NCBI RefSeq assembly: GCF_052857255.1
Contig: NC_135502.1
Span: 159,457,599 to 159,521,598, forward strand
Length of the DNA stretch: 64,000 nucleotides
Source: Amblyomma americanum
Lineage: Eukaryota > Arthropoda > Arachnida > Ixodida > Ixodidae
Direction of reading: 5' to 3'
Part shown: positions 39,325 to 51,755 of the stretch, in pieces
How positions within the stretch are numbered: the stretch's first letter is position 1
Layout: the number at the start of each line of letters is the position of its first letter
Position numbers and translations under genes: made by a program
The notes under the pieces: model-generated
What the model was told of the DNA's origin: nothing
Database searches by the model: none
What the model saw: the letters and a program-made list of their open reading frames with translations, nothing else

Positions 39325-42300
39325 GCTCGAACTGTTTAATTTGCGCTGCTCGCGCTGCGGCGGCCTAGCTCAACTTCTTTCTTGTCCAGCGCATCGTGCC
39401 ACAGCCTGCGAGCCGAGCACGGCATCAGGGGCGCTACAGGCGTACGAGCGATGGGGGACAACCGGAACACCTGACGAACGTTACTTTAGGCATGCCGTGA
39501 CCGCTTAGTGTTGCGGCTCCTTTCACCGAACGCTGCTTTTCGCCCGAGGTGCTCTAGTTCGCTTACACTAGCACACTACCATGCAAGCTTATATTATTTC
39601 TTGTACGCATCGTTTTATTCTCCCTGATGAGACTGTCACCTGTTCACCAATAACAAAAAAAAAATAGCTGTGGTTCAACTCGCTGAACGTAGAGACGAGC
39701 GAAAGTTCTGTCAAGCATGGTTATCCAATCTGAAGCCGTTCCATATCGTAATGATTTTCAGATTCCCCTCGACAGCGATGATGCGTCGTCGAAGCACTAG
39801 GTCAGACACGTTGCTCAGCCATGGGTTCGTGTCAAGGTAAGCACACGCCATGCGCTTTTACATAGCGAACGGCGCGTCACGCGATTTCCGGCTGTTGCGA
39901 GAGCACCGTCGGCTCCGCATACGAAGCTGTGGCGAGGCGCAGAGAGTCACGTGATTGATAGTTGCTAGACGAGCGAGCGCCACCAGCTAAACGCGTGCAG
40001 CTGTGGCGAGGCGTGGCGAGGGGTGTGGCTTGACGTCAGAGCCAAGTCTCCGCCTTCTCCTTTTGTGAAGGTCAAATTTCATAGCCGCATGACCTTCATC
40101 TTTGTACAGGAGAAGTGGAGCTCTCGTTCTAAAATTAGCTTACATGCTTAAAAAGTTATAAATTAACTGCATGGAAAAATCCCATTTACAAATTGCACCA
40201 GAATTAAATCGCTGCATATAATTCAGTGTTCGAATGACATTCAGACTAGTTTAGGCGCGATAAGAATACCTCGTTAATGCTTACTTTACCGATTCAGTAA
40301 TTTGTTACGCACTAGGCGAAAAGAAGTAGTAGCGTCGAAAGGTATTTCCTTTAGCTGCTGCGCGGGGGGGGGGTCCCCTCCCCCCCCCCCCCCCACCCCG
40401 AGTGCCAACGGCGTTGGGCAGCATTCACAATTTAACCGACTCAAGCCTCAAGTAAGCAGAAGAAACCATAAAGGAAAACGCAATGGCACCTGCGCTAAAG
40501 AAATGCAACAATTCGTAACAGACACAGTTACAACACAAAAAAGGGGGGGAAGCTGTATCCAGAGACTCAAAAAGAAAAATCAGCCTTTGTGCAGTCCTGC
40601 TAGTGTAAGGCATCGCGAATAACTGCGGCTAAATTGCCGATTATTGTTGTTTGCCTTCAATGTTCGTGTCTGCGCTGCGCGAACTTCCTATTTATGGGTG
40701 GCCTTGCTTTTCGTTTGAAACCATATCGTCAGGACAGTGCACCAAAACGTACGACTGGAACAGTGGCCGGTATGGCACAACGGAAGCGCGCAATTAGGCA
40801 ACGAGAGCGTAGCATGAGGAGAGAAAGGAGCACTTGAAGTCAATGCTTATCAAAATATAGCGGCCGCGCGCAACAAAGTCACGAGATGACCGAGACATCG
40901 ACAGGCCAGCCAAGGCCAGCAGCTAGCGGCATAAGTCCTGCTACCAACACTTCCATTTACTCCCTCCCTACCGTAAGCTAGCCGCCTTGTTAGCTCAGGT
41001 GGTAGAGCGAGTGCTCGCTCAAGCTACATTTGACACAAACTACAAGTCCTTGTGTTAATAGAGAGAGATAGCATATCGTTGCCGTGTTTACATTACCGTT
41101 TACAGGGCCCGGCTAGCGACATCTGCGCATGCGCCGCCACTTACCGGGGCGCCAGCACTTTACGGGATCTCTTTTAGTGTTGCGGAGAGTTTGCGTTCGC
41201 TCGTAAACAAATATGGCGGCGCATTGCACGGCCGCTTCGGACCAAATACAGCACCGCCGCCGCGTTCTTCCACACTATTTCTCGCTTTAAATGCGGGCAT
41301 TCGCTTTTAATTCGCATACTCTTACTCATACCTCTAGGTCTGAGCAACAACTAGCCCTTGTTTTGGTGATAGTTGGCCGATTTTGGAGCTGTTAAACCCA
41401 ACTAAATGTCGTGCACATAGCCAAAATAGGAACCACTACACTGCAGCTCTTCAGTGCTGTGCCCGATTCATAGTTTTTCCTATATTTTCATAGTTTTTCT
41501 CCTTGAAAAAAAGAAAGACTGCTAATTCCATTAATATATTCATCAGTAATTGCAGAAATTAAAAAGTTTCTCCAGCCAAGAGTTGACGCGCTTCGGCTTA
41601 GTGTCACTAGATCGCGCTACTGTATTTACAGGCAAACATCTGAAGAAGGGACGACGCGGCACGGTAAACAGAAGGCATCGCAGTTGCGCTTTTTATAGCT
41701 TTCGCAACGCAACAAGCGATGCGTGCGCAAGCTTACTGAGTTCTACGTAGTAAAATTGCCTACTGGCCAGGGTAGGCAAGTTGCCTTGCTTCAGGGGAGC
41801 ATTTGAAAAACAGGTGAGTCGGCTGTTAGGTGAAGGGTAGTGTGTACGTCTTTAATTATAGGAAGAGAAAAATATTAATAAAGTGAATGCAGCATCTGAC
41901 TTCAGAAATGCTTTCAATGCATCCGTTTTTTTTTTATTTTCAATAAATCTGGGGCATCTGCTATCATCATCACTCGGTCTAGCCTTACGGTAACTTGTTA
42001 CGGGGGAGACGGTATGCCAAAATGTCTTCTGGCATGCGCGGCGCTAACCGGAAAGCCCGGCGTCCTTGTAACACGGTAAACGGTAACGTAAACACGGCAA
42101 CGATATGCTATAACTCCGCAATAACACGCGCTAACTTTACCGGCGCAGTGGAGATTTGCGGCATTTTTTGACCTGATGAAGCAATATTTGCTGTCGCTTT
42201 CAGGATCTCCTGCTAATTTACTCAGCCTGCAGACTCTTTCTACCGTCATACAAGGCAACCCAGGCGCCGTGTTCTTGTCGGTCGATTTATTCTTTTTTTC

Positions 42301-42790
42301 TGTCTGGGATCAATTACTTCCTCTGGAATTGTTCACAGCTGGACGTTGACATGGTTGCGGCTTGGAAGAGTGACTTCATCGGCAGCGCAGGTGAAAAGAA
42401 GGGGTGGGATGGTACACAAGAGTACAATAGAGCTCTTTACAGCGCTTTGCAGAGCTCTTTACTCTTGCGTCCTATCCCGTCCCTTCTTTCCACCTGCGCT
42501 GGCACTGAAGTCGTGTTTAACCAACAAACATCAATCTTGCAAGAGTGTGTGGGAAACGGTACGAACATTGGCCGGTTGGCCACCGGACCTCGTTATTGGC
42601 TGCATGCCGCAGCCAATGAAGCCAAGGGCTGTGAATATTTTTTTTTCTTTTGTCGTGTATATGTTTAGGTCGTATCACTTTTATTTATTTGATAATACTT
42701 CAATTCATTTTCTATGTATTTATTCTATTCTTCTATCCATTTTTCTGAACTCTTTTGCCACCGTCGAGACGATACCCGCTACATTGTGAT
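39325..42790. other. Unassigned sequence with a mixed G/C homopolymer block
   Basis: A G10 TCCCCTC15-type block lies at 40363-40397. A fragment TTGTTAGCTCAGGTGGTAGA at 40988-41007 resembles a tRNA D-arm and A box, but no B box follows. A possible promoter is listed at 41126-41220. No coding domain recognised. Confidence 0.4.
41100..41300 (+). promoter_or_regulatory. Candidate housekeeping-type promoter (NRF1-like and YY1-like motifs)
   Basis: CTGCGCATGCGCC at 41125-41137 is a palindromic NRF1-type site, and AAATATGGCGGC at 41209-41220 is a YY1-type motif of the sort found at transcription or translation starts. They are 73 bp apart in locally CG-rich DNA. The ATG within the second motif opens a frame MAAHCTAASDQIQHRRR that stops after about 25 codons; no splice donor was identified with confidence. 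Confidence 0.3.
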
Positions 42791-42801
42791 TGATCCCACA
42801 G

Positions 42802-43078
42802 CGGGCTTGGCAGCAGCACAATGGGCACTTTGTTCATGAACCACTGCTGTTTCATGGTTCATGTCTTTGCGGCACCGCTGTAAGTACAGCTGTACTCGTG
42901 CGAGTTTGCGTCGACGGAGCTGCTTATCACGTCATCCTGGGAAGGACAACTGTCAGCATGTGACGAATGGTGAGAAATCAACGAGATCTTCGTGCCTGTT
43001 GTCCAACCCTCTGCAGATATGCCTAGATCGGCTACGTCATAAGTCTACAGGATGCTGTAGCCGCCAATCTGCAGCGTT
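42802..43078 (+). repeat. CR1-like LINE 5' unit, isolated copy
   Basis: GCGGGCTTGGCAGCAGCACA through GCGTCGACGGAGCTG and GAAATCAACGAGATCTTC to CTACAGGATGCTGTA, matching 52089-52345. It is not followed by the LINE body here. Confidence 0.75.
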
Positions 43079-43180
43079 TGTTTGTTCACTCTTCAAAGCT
43101 ACCGGCACGCCGATTTATCGCTTTGTTTGCGATGCAAGACGCGATCAGTTTATCTCGATCGGTCACATCCAGGCAGAGCT

Positions 43181-43345
43181 GATACTACGTTATTCCAGAA
43201 TGTTCTAGTAAATTTCCACGCTTTATCTCGAAAGTTCGCTATCAGCCTTATAAATTGAGCACGACCGACAGCGGCGAGCATTCTGTTCGACTACCGCCGA
43301 GCACACTTGTTGCTACGCCGCCGCCGAGTGGTTCAGTCCCAGGCC
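43181..43345 (+). repeat. Gypsy LTR-like segment, left piece
   Basis: TTCCAGAATGTTCTAGTAAA, TTTATCTCGAAAGTTCGCTA, TTGAGCACGACCGACAGCGG and CATTCTGTTCGAC, closely matching 51812-51960. It breaks where the I-clade LINE begins. Confidence 0.65.
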
Positions 43346-43698
43346 TGCGCCGGAACAGACAAGACCAGACCCGCATTATGCTTCGAAGCTACAGCGAGTG
43401 TTTTTCGTCATCGCCGGATTCCGTATGGCGCAAGCGAGGCGTGCGGACGTGTGTCGCATGGGCTCCGCGAATTTACGCACCTCCAACTCGACAAATCATC
43501 GCGCCACCCAAGCTTTTGGAAGAATCGAGAACAAGCCACCAGGACCACGAGGACACCAAATTCATCCCGGTGGGCCCAAATTTTGGACTTTTATCGAGGA
43601 TAGAAGGAAAGACCATGTGGCAGGGAGTTAGGCCTAACTGTTAGGCCTAACCACCCCGGAGCTCACAGGGGTGCCTCGCCGGACCGGAAGCTCTCGGA

Positions 43699-45573
43699 TT
43701 GGTGATAATGGCGACTCGGGCACACAATAACCCTACTGCAAGCCATATGGAACCTGGATTTATCCAAAAACAAGACAATTACCAGGAAACGGAGATCGCG
43801 CCGACGACCACGTGCAACGGCGCGGGACCGGACGGCGGACCCATGGAAGCTAAAGAAGCAGAGGCCATGCAAAAAGACAACGCGATGAGCGTTAGCAAGC
43901 GGGCCGTGGAAACAGAACCAGGATGGACAATATACCAATCCAGGAAACAGACAAAGAGGGCAAAGCAGATGGGAAAACACAGCACCCAACCCCTGCTGGG
44001 AATCACCAACAACAACAACAGCAATATGTCGCCAGACAGCGGGGCCGCAGACGGTGTGACGCAACCGGAGAGCGGCAAGGAAGGCATACAAAAGGGGGAG
44101 ACGAGGAGGCAGACAAGGCAGAAGCTGCCCCCGCTACCCAGGGACGATATGAAGATCATCATCTGGCAACGAGACGGACTTAAAGTGCAAGGAATGAAGA
44201 CCTATCAAGCTACAAGAGCCATCCTAGAAGCGAGAAATAGAAGTATCAAGGCAGAAGACTTCATGGTCAGACTCAGGCCAGGATCGAATATCATCATAGC
44301 AAGTACTTCAGACGACAACACAGCGAAGAAAATAAGAAACATCGAGAACATTACGTATGAAGGCACAATGTAACAAGTACAAGCCTACATCGCCCTACCC
44401 AGCGATATCGCACGGGCCGTCACACACGGATTACCGTCAGGCATGACGGAAGAACTCCAATCGCAGCTCAGATTGAGAACGCAGGACAACAGGATTGTAG
44501 CGGCACGAATGCTAGGTAATTCGGAGACGGCATTACTCTTCTTTGAGAAACCCAACATTCCTAAATGGGTCCTCTTTTGTTCGGGAGAGTGCCAAACCTA
44601 CCCCTACAGGCCTACGGGGCAGTGCTGCTTCGTATGCGGCATGCAAGGACATCGCTCGGATGTATGCCCGACACCGAGCGCAAAAACCTGCAGGCGCTGC
44701 GGAGCAGGCAACCCGAAGGAAGAACATCAATGTCAAGTCAAGTGCATGGTCTGTGGAGGCGAGCACCTGACCGGCGCAAGGGAATGCAAATAAAGACTCA
44801 AGTCAGTGGCAGAGCAGAGAGGGCGCCCGCCAAAAGCGGCGCAGCAGCAGAGAAGGAGTCGTAGCCGCAGCAAGAGACGCCGGCCGAGATGGTTCAGCTC
44901 GGAGCGGGACAGGAGTGGCAGTCATCCTCGCAACCAGGATGAGGGAGCCTTCCGTCAGCGCAGCCAGAGCCGAAGCCGGGGTCGCAGCGGGAGCAGCTAA
45001 GAACCCAGGGACGAGTCCTTCCCGCCCATAGGCCAAAAACATGGGACACCACCGAAAAAACAGCAGAAGCAGACCAAGAGCGGCGTTAAGGTGAGCTGGG
45101 GAGCAAGCCCTCCCAAATCACTTTTTCCCCAAAATGGGCAAAACAAAAATCATGACTAAGAGGAAATCAAAAAGATTAAGAAAGAGCTAGAGCTCCTTAG
45201 AGAGGAAAACAAGCAGCTCAAAGAAAGACTGAGAGAAAACATCAGTGAGCAGCAGGCTCATAGAACAGACACCCCGGTGCGCGTGTCAACGCCACCGCGG
45301 AGTCCAACTCCTCGACCAGTCGTGATGGAACGTAATGCAGAAAATGGCATGGAAAACCTTCTACGCAGCATACAAAATCAAATATCACAAATGCAGTTGC
45401 AAATGCAGCAGCAACAGCACGAAAACCAATATTTCCGTAGCTATATCAAAAGCCAAACTGTTCAAAAAATTACAAGCGAAGCCCGGGATAGGCTTTTCAA
45501 AGAAAGAAGTTTTGGGAACGAAAACCAAACTAGCATTAATAAGACCACGACATGGCAGGCAACAGCAAACTAA
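43699..45573 (+). pseudogene. LINE ORF1 with three CCHC knuckles, RS-rich region and coiled coil
   Basis: One frame throughout, interrupted by four stops, all TAA (44371, 44791, 44998, 45157). The N terminus is Lys/Glu/Gln rich. A central RNA-binding-like domain lies near 44150-44560 (DDMKIIIWQRDGLKVQGM, then VLFCSGECQTYPYRPTG). Knuckles CCFVCGMQGHRSDVC, CRRCGAGNPKEEHQC and CMVCGGEHLTGAREC lie at 44625-44790. An Arg/Ser-rich stretch (RRSRSRSKRRRPRW, RSQSRSRGRSGS) follows to 45000, then a coiled coil ELELLREENKQLKERLREN (45180-45240) and a Gln-rich end. ORF1 proteins package the LINE RNA. Confidence 0.75.
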
Positions 45574-48500
45574 ATATATGGCAGTGGAACTGTAGAGGTT
45601 ACCGGAGCAAGCAGGGACTACTGCAGCCATTCATATTCACGCAGGGTTCACCGCCTGATTTAATTCTCTTACAAGAAACTAATATAACTCCGGTTTTAAA
45701 AGGATACCAGTGCCAGGAAAATGGACGCACGGCAACTCTAATTAACAACCACCTAGTCACCATAGCTCATGACGAAATTGAGGACACGGGGATAGAGCAC
45801 GCTATAACGGTGGTTATTCCAAAAAAGAAGCGTAAAGCCAAAAACACTTTCATAGTAAACCTATATAGCCCACCCAGACAGAAGAGATGCAATTTCGCCA
45901 AGCTTTCCATGGAGGTGGGAAGACTAGCTAAATCCAACACTCTGCTTATCACGGGAGACTTCAACGCGTGTGACCCCAGCTGGGGCTACCAGAAATGAGA
46001 GAAATAAGGACAACTAATCTGTATAGCAGCGGAAAATGCAAACTGCACCCTACTAACAGATGAGAACCAACCAACTCGACTAGCGAACAGCGTTAGCCCA
46101 GACACGTGCCCAGACTTGACTTTTGTCAGAGGAGCGCGGCAGGTCGAGTGGGAGAACTTGCTGGAGAACCTGGGAAGTGACCACTATGTAATCAAGGTCA
46201 CTCTTGGAGCAGAGAATACTAAAAGAAAAATTGGAACCGCCCATATAACAGACTGGGACGCTTTCCGGGGCGATTGTGGGCAGATAGATGAGAGGCGCAA
46301 TCACTTCAATAGAGGAATGGAGCACGCAGCTGAAAGAGTTGCAGGAACAAAACACGCAAGAAATACACAGAACGGAAGTCACACTGGAAGTGGATCTGAG
46401 GCTGCTTAGGCTATGGGAAGCAAGGCGAGGGCTCACAAAGAGATGGAAAAGGCAGAAGCTTAACAGGAAGCTACGACTCGAGATCGCACAGGTCACCAAG
46501 AAGGCAGAGGAGTATGCGGCACACCTGGCCAGACAGGGGTGGGAGCAGTTTAGCAGCTCTCTGAACGGCACCCTTAGCACGGTCAGAACGTGGAGGATAC
46601 TCAAAGCTCTCATGGATCCAACAAAGACCAAAGCAGAAAGTGGGAAAGCAATCCAGAGGTGCTCCACAACAGCAAAGAGTCAGATGAAGAGATCCTGGAG
46701 GTGGTCAAGAAGAAGTGCTATGGCGCAGACAAGCCGCAAGGATACCAAGGAGAATATCAAGGGGAGGAGACCCTGCACCTCGACAGGCCGATAACCAAGG
46801 AAGATGTCTATGCGGCCATCAGGGTGGTTACCAGAAACACAGCAGCAGGAGCCGATAAAATCAGAAACTCGCTAATTCGCAACCTCAGCGATGAAGCGGT
46901 GATGCAACTCACAGACTATCTCAATACACTGTGGACAGAAGGTACACTGCCACGGGAATGGAAGCATGAAGAAGTTGTGATGATTCCCAAGCCAGGCAAG
47001 AAGTTGGAGATAAACAATTTGCGCCCTATCTCGCTCACGTCGTGCCTAGAAAAGCTTTTTGAGAGAGTCATCACAAGGAGAATACAACAATACCTGGAAG
47101 ATTAAGATCTGTACCCGCACAGCATGTTCGGCTTCAGAACAAATCTATCGACATCGGACATCATCTTACAGATCAAGGAGGAAGTCGCAGAAGCCGCCCC
47201 AAAAACAGTTGAGAGCAACATCATGGCACTGGACATCAAGGGCGCATTCGATAACGTCAGCCAGGACGCCATCATGGCAGGGCTATTCACCACCAACTGC
47301 GGAATAAGAGTACACTACTACGTAAGGGCCTTCCTGTCACACCGCACAGCTACAGTTGGACTGGGGTACCTACGCAGCAAGGTCTTCGAAACACCAAACA
47401 AAGGCACCCCGCAAGGCTCAGTGATCTCGCCGGTCCTCTTCAACATAGTCATGATTGGGCTAGGCAGACAGCTGAGCCAGATAGAGGGGCTACAGCACGG
47501 TATGTACGCCGATGATATAACGATCTGGATCAGCCAGGGCTCCTCAGGGCAAAAACAAGATCTCCGGCAGCAGGCAGCCATATGCGCGGAGAACTACGTC
47601 AGAGAGAGAGACCTGGCATGCTCCACCGAGGACTCGGAAATTCTACGAGTGGGCAAGAGACCATCCAAAAAATATACAACATAAAAATTGAAGGGGAAGT
47701 CCTCCCGGAACGCAACATGATCAGAGTGTTGAGAATGTGGATCCAAAGCAGCGGGAAGTGCAGCCACACCCTAAGCCTTCTCCAACAATCAATGCAACAG
47801 GTCAGCAGAATGATCACCAGAGTATCACAGAGATTTGGCATGAAGGAGAGTGACACGATCAAGTTAGTCAAGAGCCTGGTGGTCAGCCGCATAACATACT
47901 CTCTCCCCTACCACAAGATGACACAGCACGAAAAAGAACAAGCAGACACTTTATTCAGGAAGGCTTTCAAGACGGCCCTAAATCTACCAAGAAATACATC
48001 AAACAAGAAGCTCCTCAAGTTGGGAGTCCACAATACGTTTCACGAGCTAAAGGAAGCTCAAATAGGGGCCCAAATATACAGGCTTCAGCAGTCAACCACC
48101 TGCCGAGCGCTCCTCTGTAGGCTGGGCTACTTAAGTGAAGAATTGGAAAATAGGGTAGCAGGCATACCTGATAACATTCGCCAAAAACTCAGGGTGAGCC
48201 CAATCCCTCGCAACATGGACCCTAATCTCCACGCAGGGAGAAGGGCTGCGAGAGCAGAGTATGTAGAAAAGCACTTAGGTGAAAAAACAAATGTAGTATA
48301 CACAGATGCGGCTTTGCACCGATGAAACAGAAACACGAAGGAACACAGAGTAGTATCGGTGGTGGTGAACCATCAAGGGGACCTAGTCACCAGTATATCA
48401 CAGAGCAGCTGCAGAGTATCCGAGGGGGAAGAAGCTGCTGTTGCGCTAGCAGTAGCTGAAGGATACCCCAGAAATAAATCGCTTACAATAATCACCGACT

Positions 48501-48805
48501 CCCAAGAAGCGTGCAGGCACTACACTAATGGTAGGATCAGCAAGGGAGTGCTACGCATCATCCTCCAGGCGGGACCCCCGAACAAAGAAATTCAGCACAA
48601 AATTTCCTGGGTGCCGGTGCACACCGGGGTGACTGAGAATCAGAGGGCCGACTGTCTAGCTCGCGAGCTTACCAACCGAGCAGATACATCAAGTGACCCT
48701 GAGCCCACCACAACGGTGGAACCATCGTACTCCATCGTGGAACCATCACTACAGAGGACAGAGGATAGCATATCCTCCACCAAACCAGCTATTAACGCAA
48801 TATGA
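45552..48805 (+). pseudogene. LINE ORF2: AP endonuclease, RT and RNase H
   Basis: The endonuclease begins LNIWQWNCRGYRSK and shows LILLQETNI, LLITGDFNACDPSWG and GSDHYVIKVTL (46170-46200), with stops at 45996 and 46005. A frame shift at ~46300 and back at ~46600 crosses the linker. RT: NLRPISLTSCLEKLFERV (47020-47070), a TAA at 47103, MALDIKGAFDNVS (motif A), TPQGSVISPVLFNI (motif B) and MYADDITIW (47500-47526). After another shift at ~47685 comes the thumb. RNase H: VVYTDAALHR then a stop (48323), VALAVAEGYP, ITDSQEACRHY and WVPVHTGVTENQRADCLA. A Cys-Lys-stop-Cys...His...Cys tail (48894-48947) follows. EN-RT-RNase H order places it in the I superclade. Confidence 0.8.
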
Positions 48806-49221
48806 GGCAGTCGGATGGCGTAAACTGCAAACAGGAAGCTTTCATAACTTACACATACTTCACAAAATGTTTCCGAACCAGTACGCGGACACATGCAAGT
48901 GATGTGGAGCCACCCCCACTTTATACCATATTACATGGGAGTGTAAAAACAATTATTCATTCCATAAACTAAAAGAGCCCAATGCGGAACAGTGGTAGAG
49001 CTTGCTCACCAGGAGCGTGCTCGCGGTCCAAAAAGGACTGGTCCAGCATGCGTATGAGGTAGCAAGACCCAGTGGGGCCCTGGAATAAGGGCACCACCCC
49101 TGGAAGAATCGGAACTTCAACATGAAGACACACGGGTCCCGCTGAATCGACCAATTTTTGGCGCCAACAAAGTGTTTTTTTCTCTCTCTCTCGTCATCGC
49201 CGAAGGTCCGAGAAACGCCAA

Positions 49222-50755
49222 TTGCCAGGCATCGAATTATAACCAAATAGCACTCCCGACCTCTCCGTCAAAGCGCCTACCGTGTGTCGCCGCGAGAGCG
49301 ACGAGCCATTCGGGACAAAGTGCAAGAAATGCTTCGCGACGACGTCATCCAGCTTTCAAACAGCCCATGGGTGGCAGCGGTCGTTCTAGTGAGGAAGAAA
49401 GACGGCGCACTTCGATTGTGCGCTGATTATTGCCGCTTGAGCAGCATAACAAAGAAGGACGTCTACCCCCTCCCCCGTACCGACGACACACTCGAACGGC
49501 TCTGCAACGCCAAGTATTTCTCACCGATGGACCTCAAAAGCGGCTACTGGCAGATTGAGGCCGATTAAAGAGATCGCGAGAAGACCGCATTCATCACTCC
49601 GGGCGGCCTCTTCGAGTTCAAGGTGATGCCATTTGGTCTGTATTCCGCACAAGCGACGTTTCAGCGCGTAATGGATACTGTGCTGGCAGGCCTGAAGTGG
49701 AAAATTTGTCTGGTGTATTTAGATCACGTCGTTGTCTTCGCTTCGAACTTTGAAGAGCTCCTCAAAAGACTTCGTACAGTACTAGACGCCATGAAGTCGT
49801 CTGGCCTAACCTTGAAAGCAGAGCAGTGCCAATTTGCCTGTGAAGAGCTGCTGTTTCTAGGCCATATCGTTAGCAAAAAGGGAGCAGGCCCAGACCCGCC
49901 TAAAACAGCTGCTATCAAACAGTTTCCACCGCCAGCCGATAAGAATACAGTGCGCAGATTTCTCGGACCGTGCGCATATTACCGACGATTTGTGCAAACC
50001 TTTTCGCGCATCGCCGAGCCCCTGAACCAACTGACGAAAACAGACGTGCCATTTATATGGGAAGCGCCGCAAGCAGAAGCCTTCAAAGAACTTCAGCGTC
50101 GTTTACAGACCCCATCGACCCTCTCACATTTTCATAAAAGCTCGGACACTGAAGTTTATACCGACGGCAGCAGCGCGGGCACAGACGCCGTCCTCGTTCA
50201 AAAAAGCGATGGGCTGGAGAACGTCATCGCATACGCTAGCCGTTCACTTTCCAAGGCCGAGGCTAACTATTCGACAACTGAGGAGTGCCTTGACATCGTC
50301 CGGGCAACGTCGAAAATTCGCCCCTACCTGTACGGGCGGCCGTTTAAGGTGGTCAGCGACCACCACGTGATGTGCTGGCTTGCCAATTTGAAGGACCCTT
50401 CTTTTCTCCTGGCTCCATCGAGTGTGCGCCTCCAGGAGTTTGACGTCACCATAGTTTACAAGTCCGGAAGCAAGCACTCTGACGACGATTGCCTCTCACG
50501 AGCCGCTGTAGATGCACCGCCGCCGGACGACGATGAGGACTTCATCCTGGGACCCATCAGCCCCAACACAGTTGCACAGCAGCAACGCTCGGACGCCGAT
50601 CTAATACGCCTCATCGGTTACTAGGAAGGCAAGGTTTCTTCACCCTCCGCCTCGATCAAACGAGGATTGTCTTCCTTATGTGTACAGAATGATGTCCTCG
50701 TGAAGAACAACTTCGCAGCGAACAAAACAGCCTACGTCCTTGTTTTACCTGCTTG
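49222..50755 (+). pseudogene. Ty3/gypsy pol remnant (RT, RNase H, start of integrase)
   Basis: RT: YRVSPRERRAIRDKVQEML, RLCADYCRLSSITKKD, SPMDLKSGYWQIEAD then TAA (49566-49568), KVMPFGLYSAQATFQR, and the catalytic box as YLDH instead of YLDD (~49716). RNase H follows: VYTDGSSAGTDAVLVQ, YSTTEECLDIVRA and VVSDHHVMCWL, ending KHSDDDCLSRA. A last part (50560-50750) has QNDVLVKNNF, the region leading into an integrase zinc domain, after which sequence similarity stops where a PLE begins. Gag and protease are missing on the 5' side, which meets the LINE. The stop and the YLDH change both argue it is dead. Confidence 0.8.
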
Positions 50756-51755
50756 CTCTCAGAGGTATCCCTTCTTATGGGTCTCGGCTGAGAAAAACAA
50801 GCTTAGCTTGTTCGTTACGTACCCATAATACTTCTGGCGAGACTATCAAGGCTCATTTCATGGCACAGGGCCAAGGCTCTTTTCTTTGCCTTTGCCGGGA
50901 CAATCTTGGAGCGCACAAAATTTTTTCCCAATGCTCTGCATGCTTTTTCACTAAACGTTGATACAGGCATAACTACAAATCCCCCTTCCATACATGCATG
51001 GCCATACATGCATGGCCTGTCCCATCGCCTCAAAAAGTTGGCGGGAAAGTGCGGCGTACGCGTTGTTTTCTCGGCTCCGTTCAAAATGTCCAGGATGTGC
51101 CGCATGGTGAACACCACCAAGGAAGCCAGAGCCTGTGGAACCAAGTACGCCACGCGGTTTGTTAAGTGCATCTTTGGAGTGGTCTACCTGATACCACTGT
51201 CTTGTAGCAAGTGCTACATAGGCCAGAAGGGCCAGTGTCTGAATGAAAGATTGCGGAAGCATAGAACAACAGTCGCAGCGCTGATGGGAGGCAGCCATTT
51301 GGCGGCCCATTGCCGCAAGTGCAAAACGACGAAAGATGGCGATATAGAGGAGGAAGAGTGCACCCCTCTTTTTCGCAGCACTCGCGTGCTGAGGCGTTTC
51401 GACAAGCAGATTGATAGGGAAATATTTGAGGCTTTCTGTATCGTTAAAGCAGGAGAGAAATGCGTGAGCTCCCCTTCAATAGCCCTCACTAGTAAAGAAA
51501 TTGCATACCTGGCAAAAAGCACACGCTTCAATCTATTGTGAATTTACTTTTCTTTTCTTTTTCTTATGTACTCTATATTCGGCGATAACCAGAGATCGTG
51601 TTAATCAAATTTGTCTTGTATATCGAGCATGCACAGATGCACATAGTGATTTCTTTTCCTACTTGTGCTATAAACGGCAGTTGAAGTCTAGCGCCTGTCC
51701 TGTGTGTTGCTGCTCTTTGTCTTTTGTATTTTAACGCTAGTAATACGTCGCAGTC
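50756..51755 (+). mobile_element. PLE 3' part inserted in the gypsy remnant
   Basis: A linker and GIY-YIG frame (50906-51541) followed by a 3' tail with TATAAACGGCAGTTGAAGTC and GCGCCTGTCCTGTGTGT, like the ends of the PLEs at 8548 and 11811. 5' truncated. A small tandem duplication (ATACATGCATGGCC twice) lies at 50991-51018. Confidence 0.75.
50906..51541 (+). CDS. PLE linker and GIY-YIG endonuclease, open frame
   Basis: 211 residues, uninterrupted. Residues ~35-65 hold MHGLSHRLKKLAGKCGVRVV and FSAPFKMSRMC, the conserved linker of this PLE group. Residues ~88-115 hold GVVYLIPLSCSKCYIGQKGQ with LNERLRKHR: the GIY-like VVYLI, the YIGQ box and the catalytic Arg helix. Downstream, HLAAHCRKC supplies Cys/His residues, and RRFDKQIDREIFEAFCI supplies the acidic Glu region. 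The end is IAYLAKSTRFNLL. RT is absent. It is better preserved than the copies at 8856 and 11331, and the start codon is arbitrary because the true start lay in the lost RT. Confidence 0.75.
   Translation: MERTKFFPNALHAFSLNVDTGITTNPPSIHAWPYMHGLSHRLKKLAGKCGVRVVFSAPFKMSRMCRMVNTTKEARACGTKYATRFVKCIFGVVYLIPLSCSKCYIGQKGQCLNERLRKHRTTVAALMGGSHLAAHCRKCKTTKDGDIEEEECTPLFRSTRVLRRFDKQIDREIFEAFCIVKAGEKCVSSPSIALTSKEIAYLAKSTRFNLL

Larger units (their letters stand above)
43346..49200 (+). mobile_element. Near full-length I-clade LINE, inactivated
   Basis: 5' untranslated region (43346-43698), ORF1 (43699-45573), ORF2 with endonuclease, RT and RNase H (45552-48805), a Cys/His tail (to ~48960) and a 3' region ending in a T/CT-rich stretch near 49190. 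ORF1 and ORF2 overlap by 22 bp in different frames. Several in-frame stops and at least two frameshifts inactivate it. The exact 5' boundary is an estimate taken from where the LTR-like match stops. A duplicated palindrome GTTAGGCCTAAC lies at 43627-43638 and 43640-43651 in the 5' region. Confidence 0.75.

Noticed and set aside
42346..42789. 147-residue frame with hydrophobic C terminus
   Set aside because: No signal, family or context supports it; the Phe/Tyr-rich end is read through T-rich DNA.
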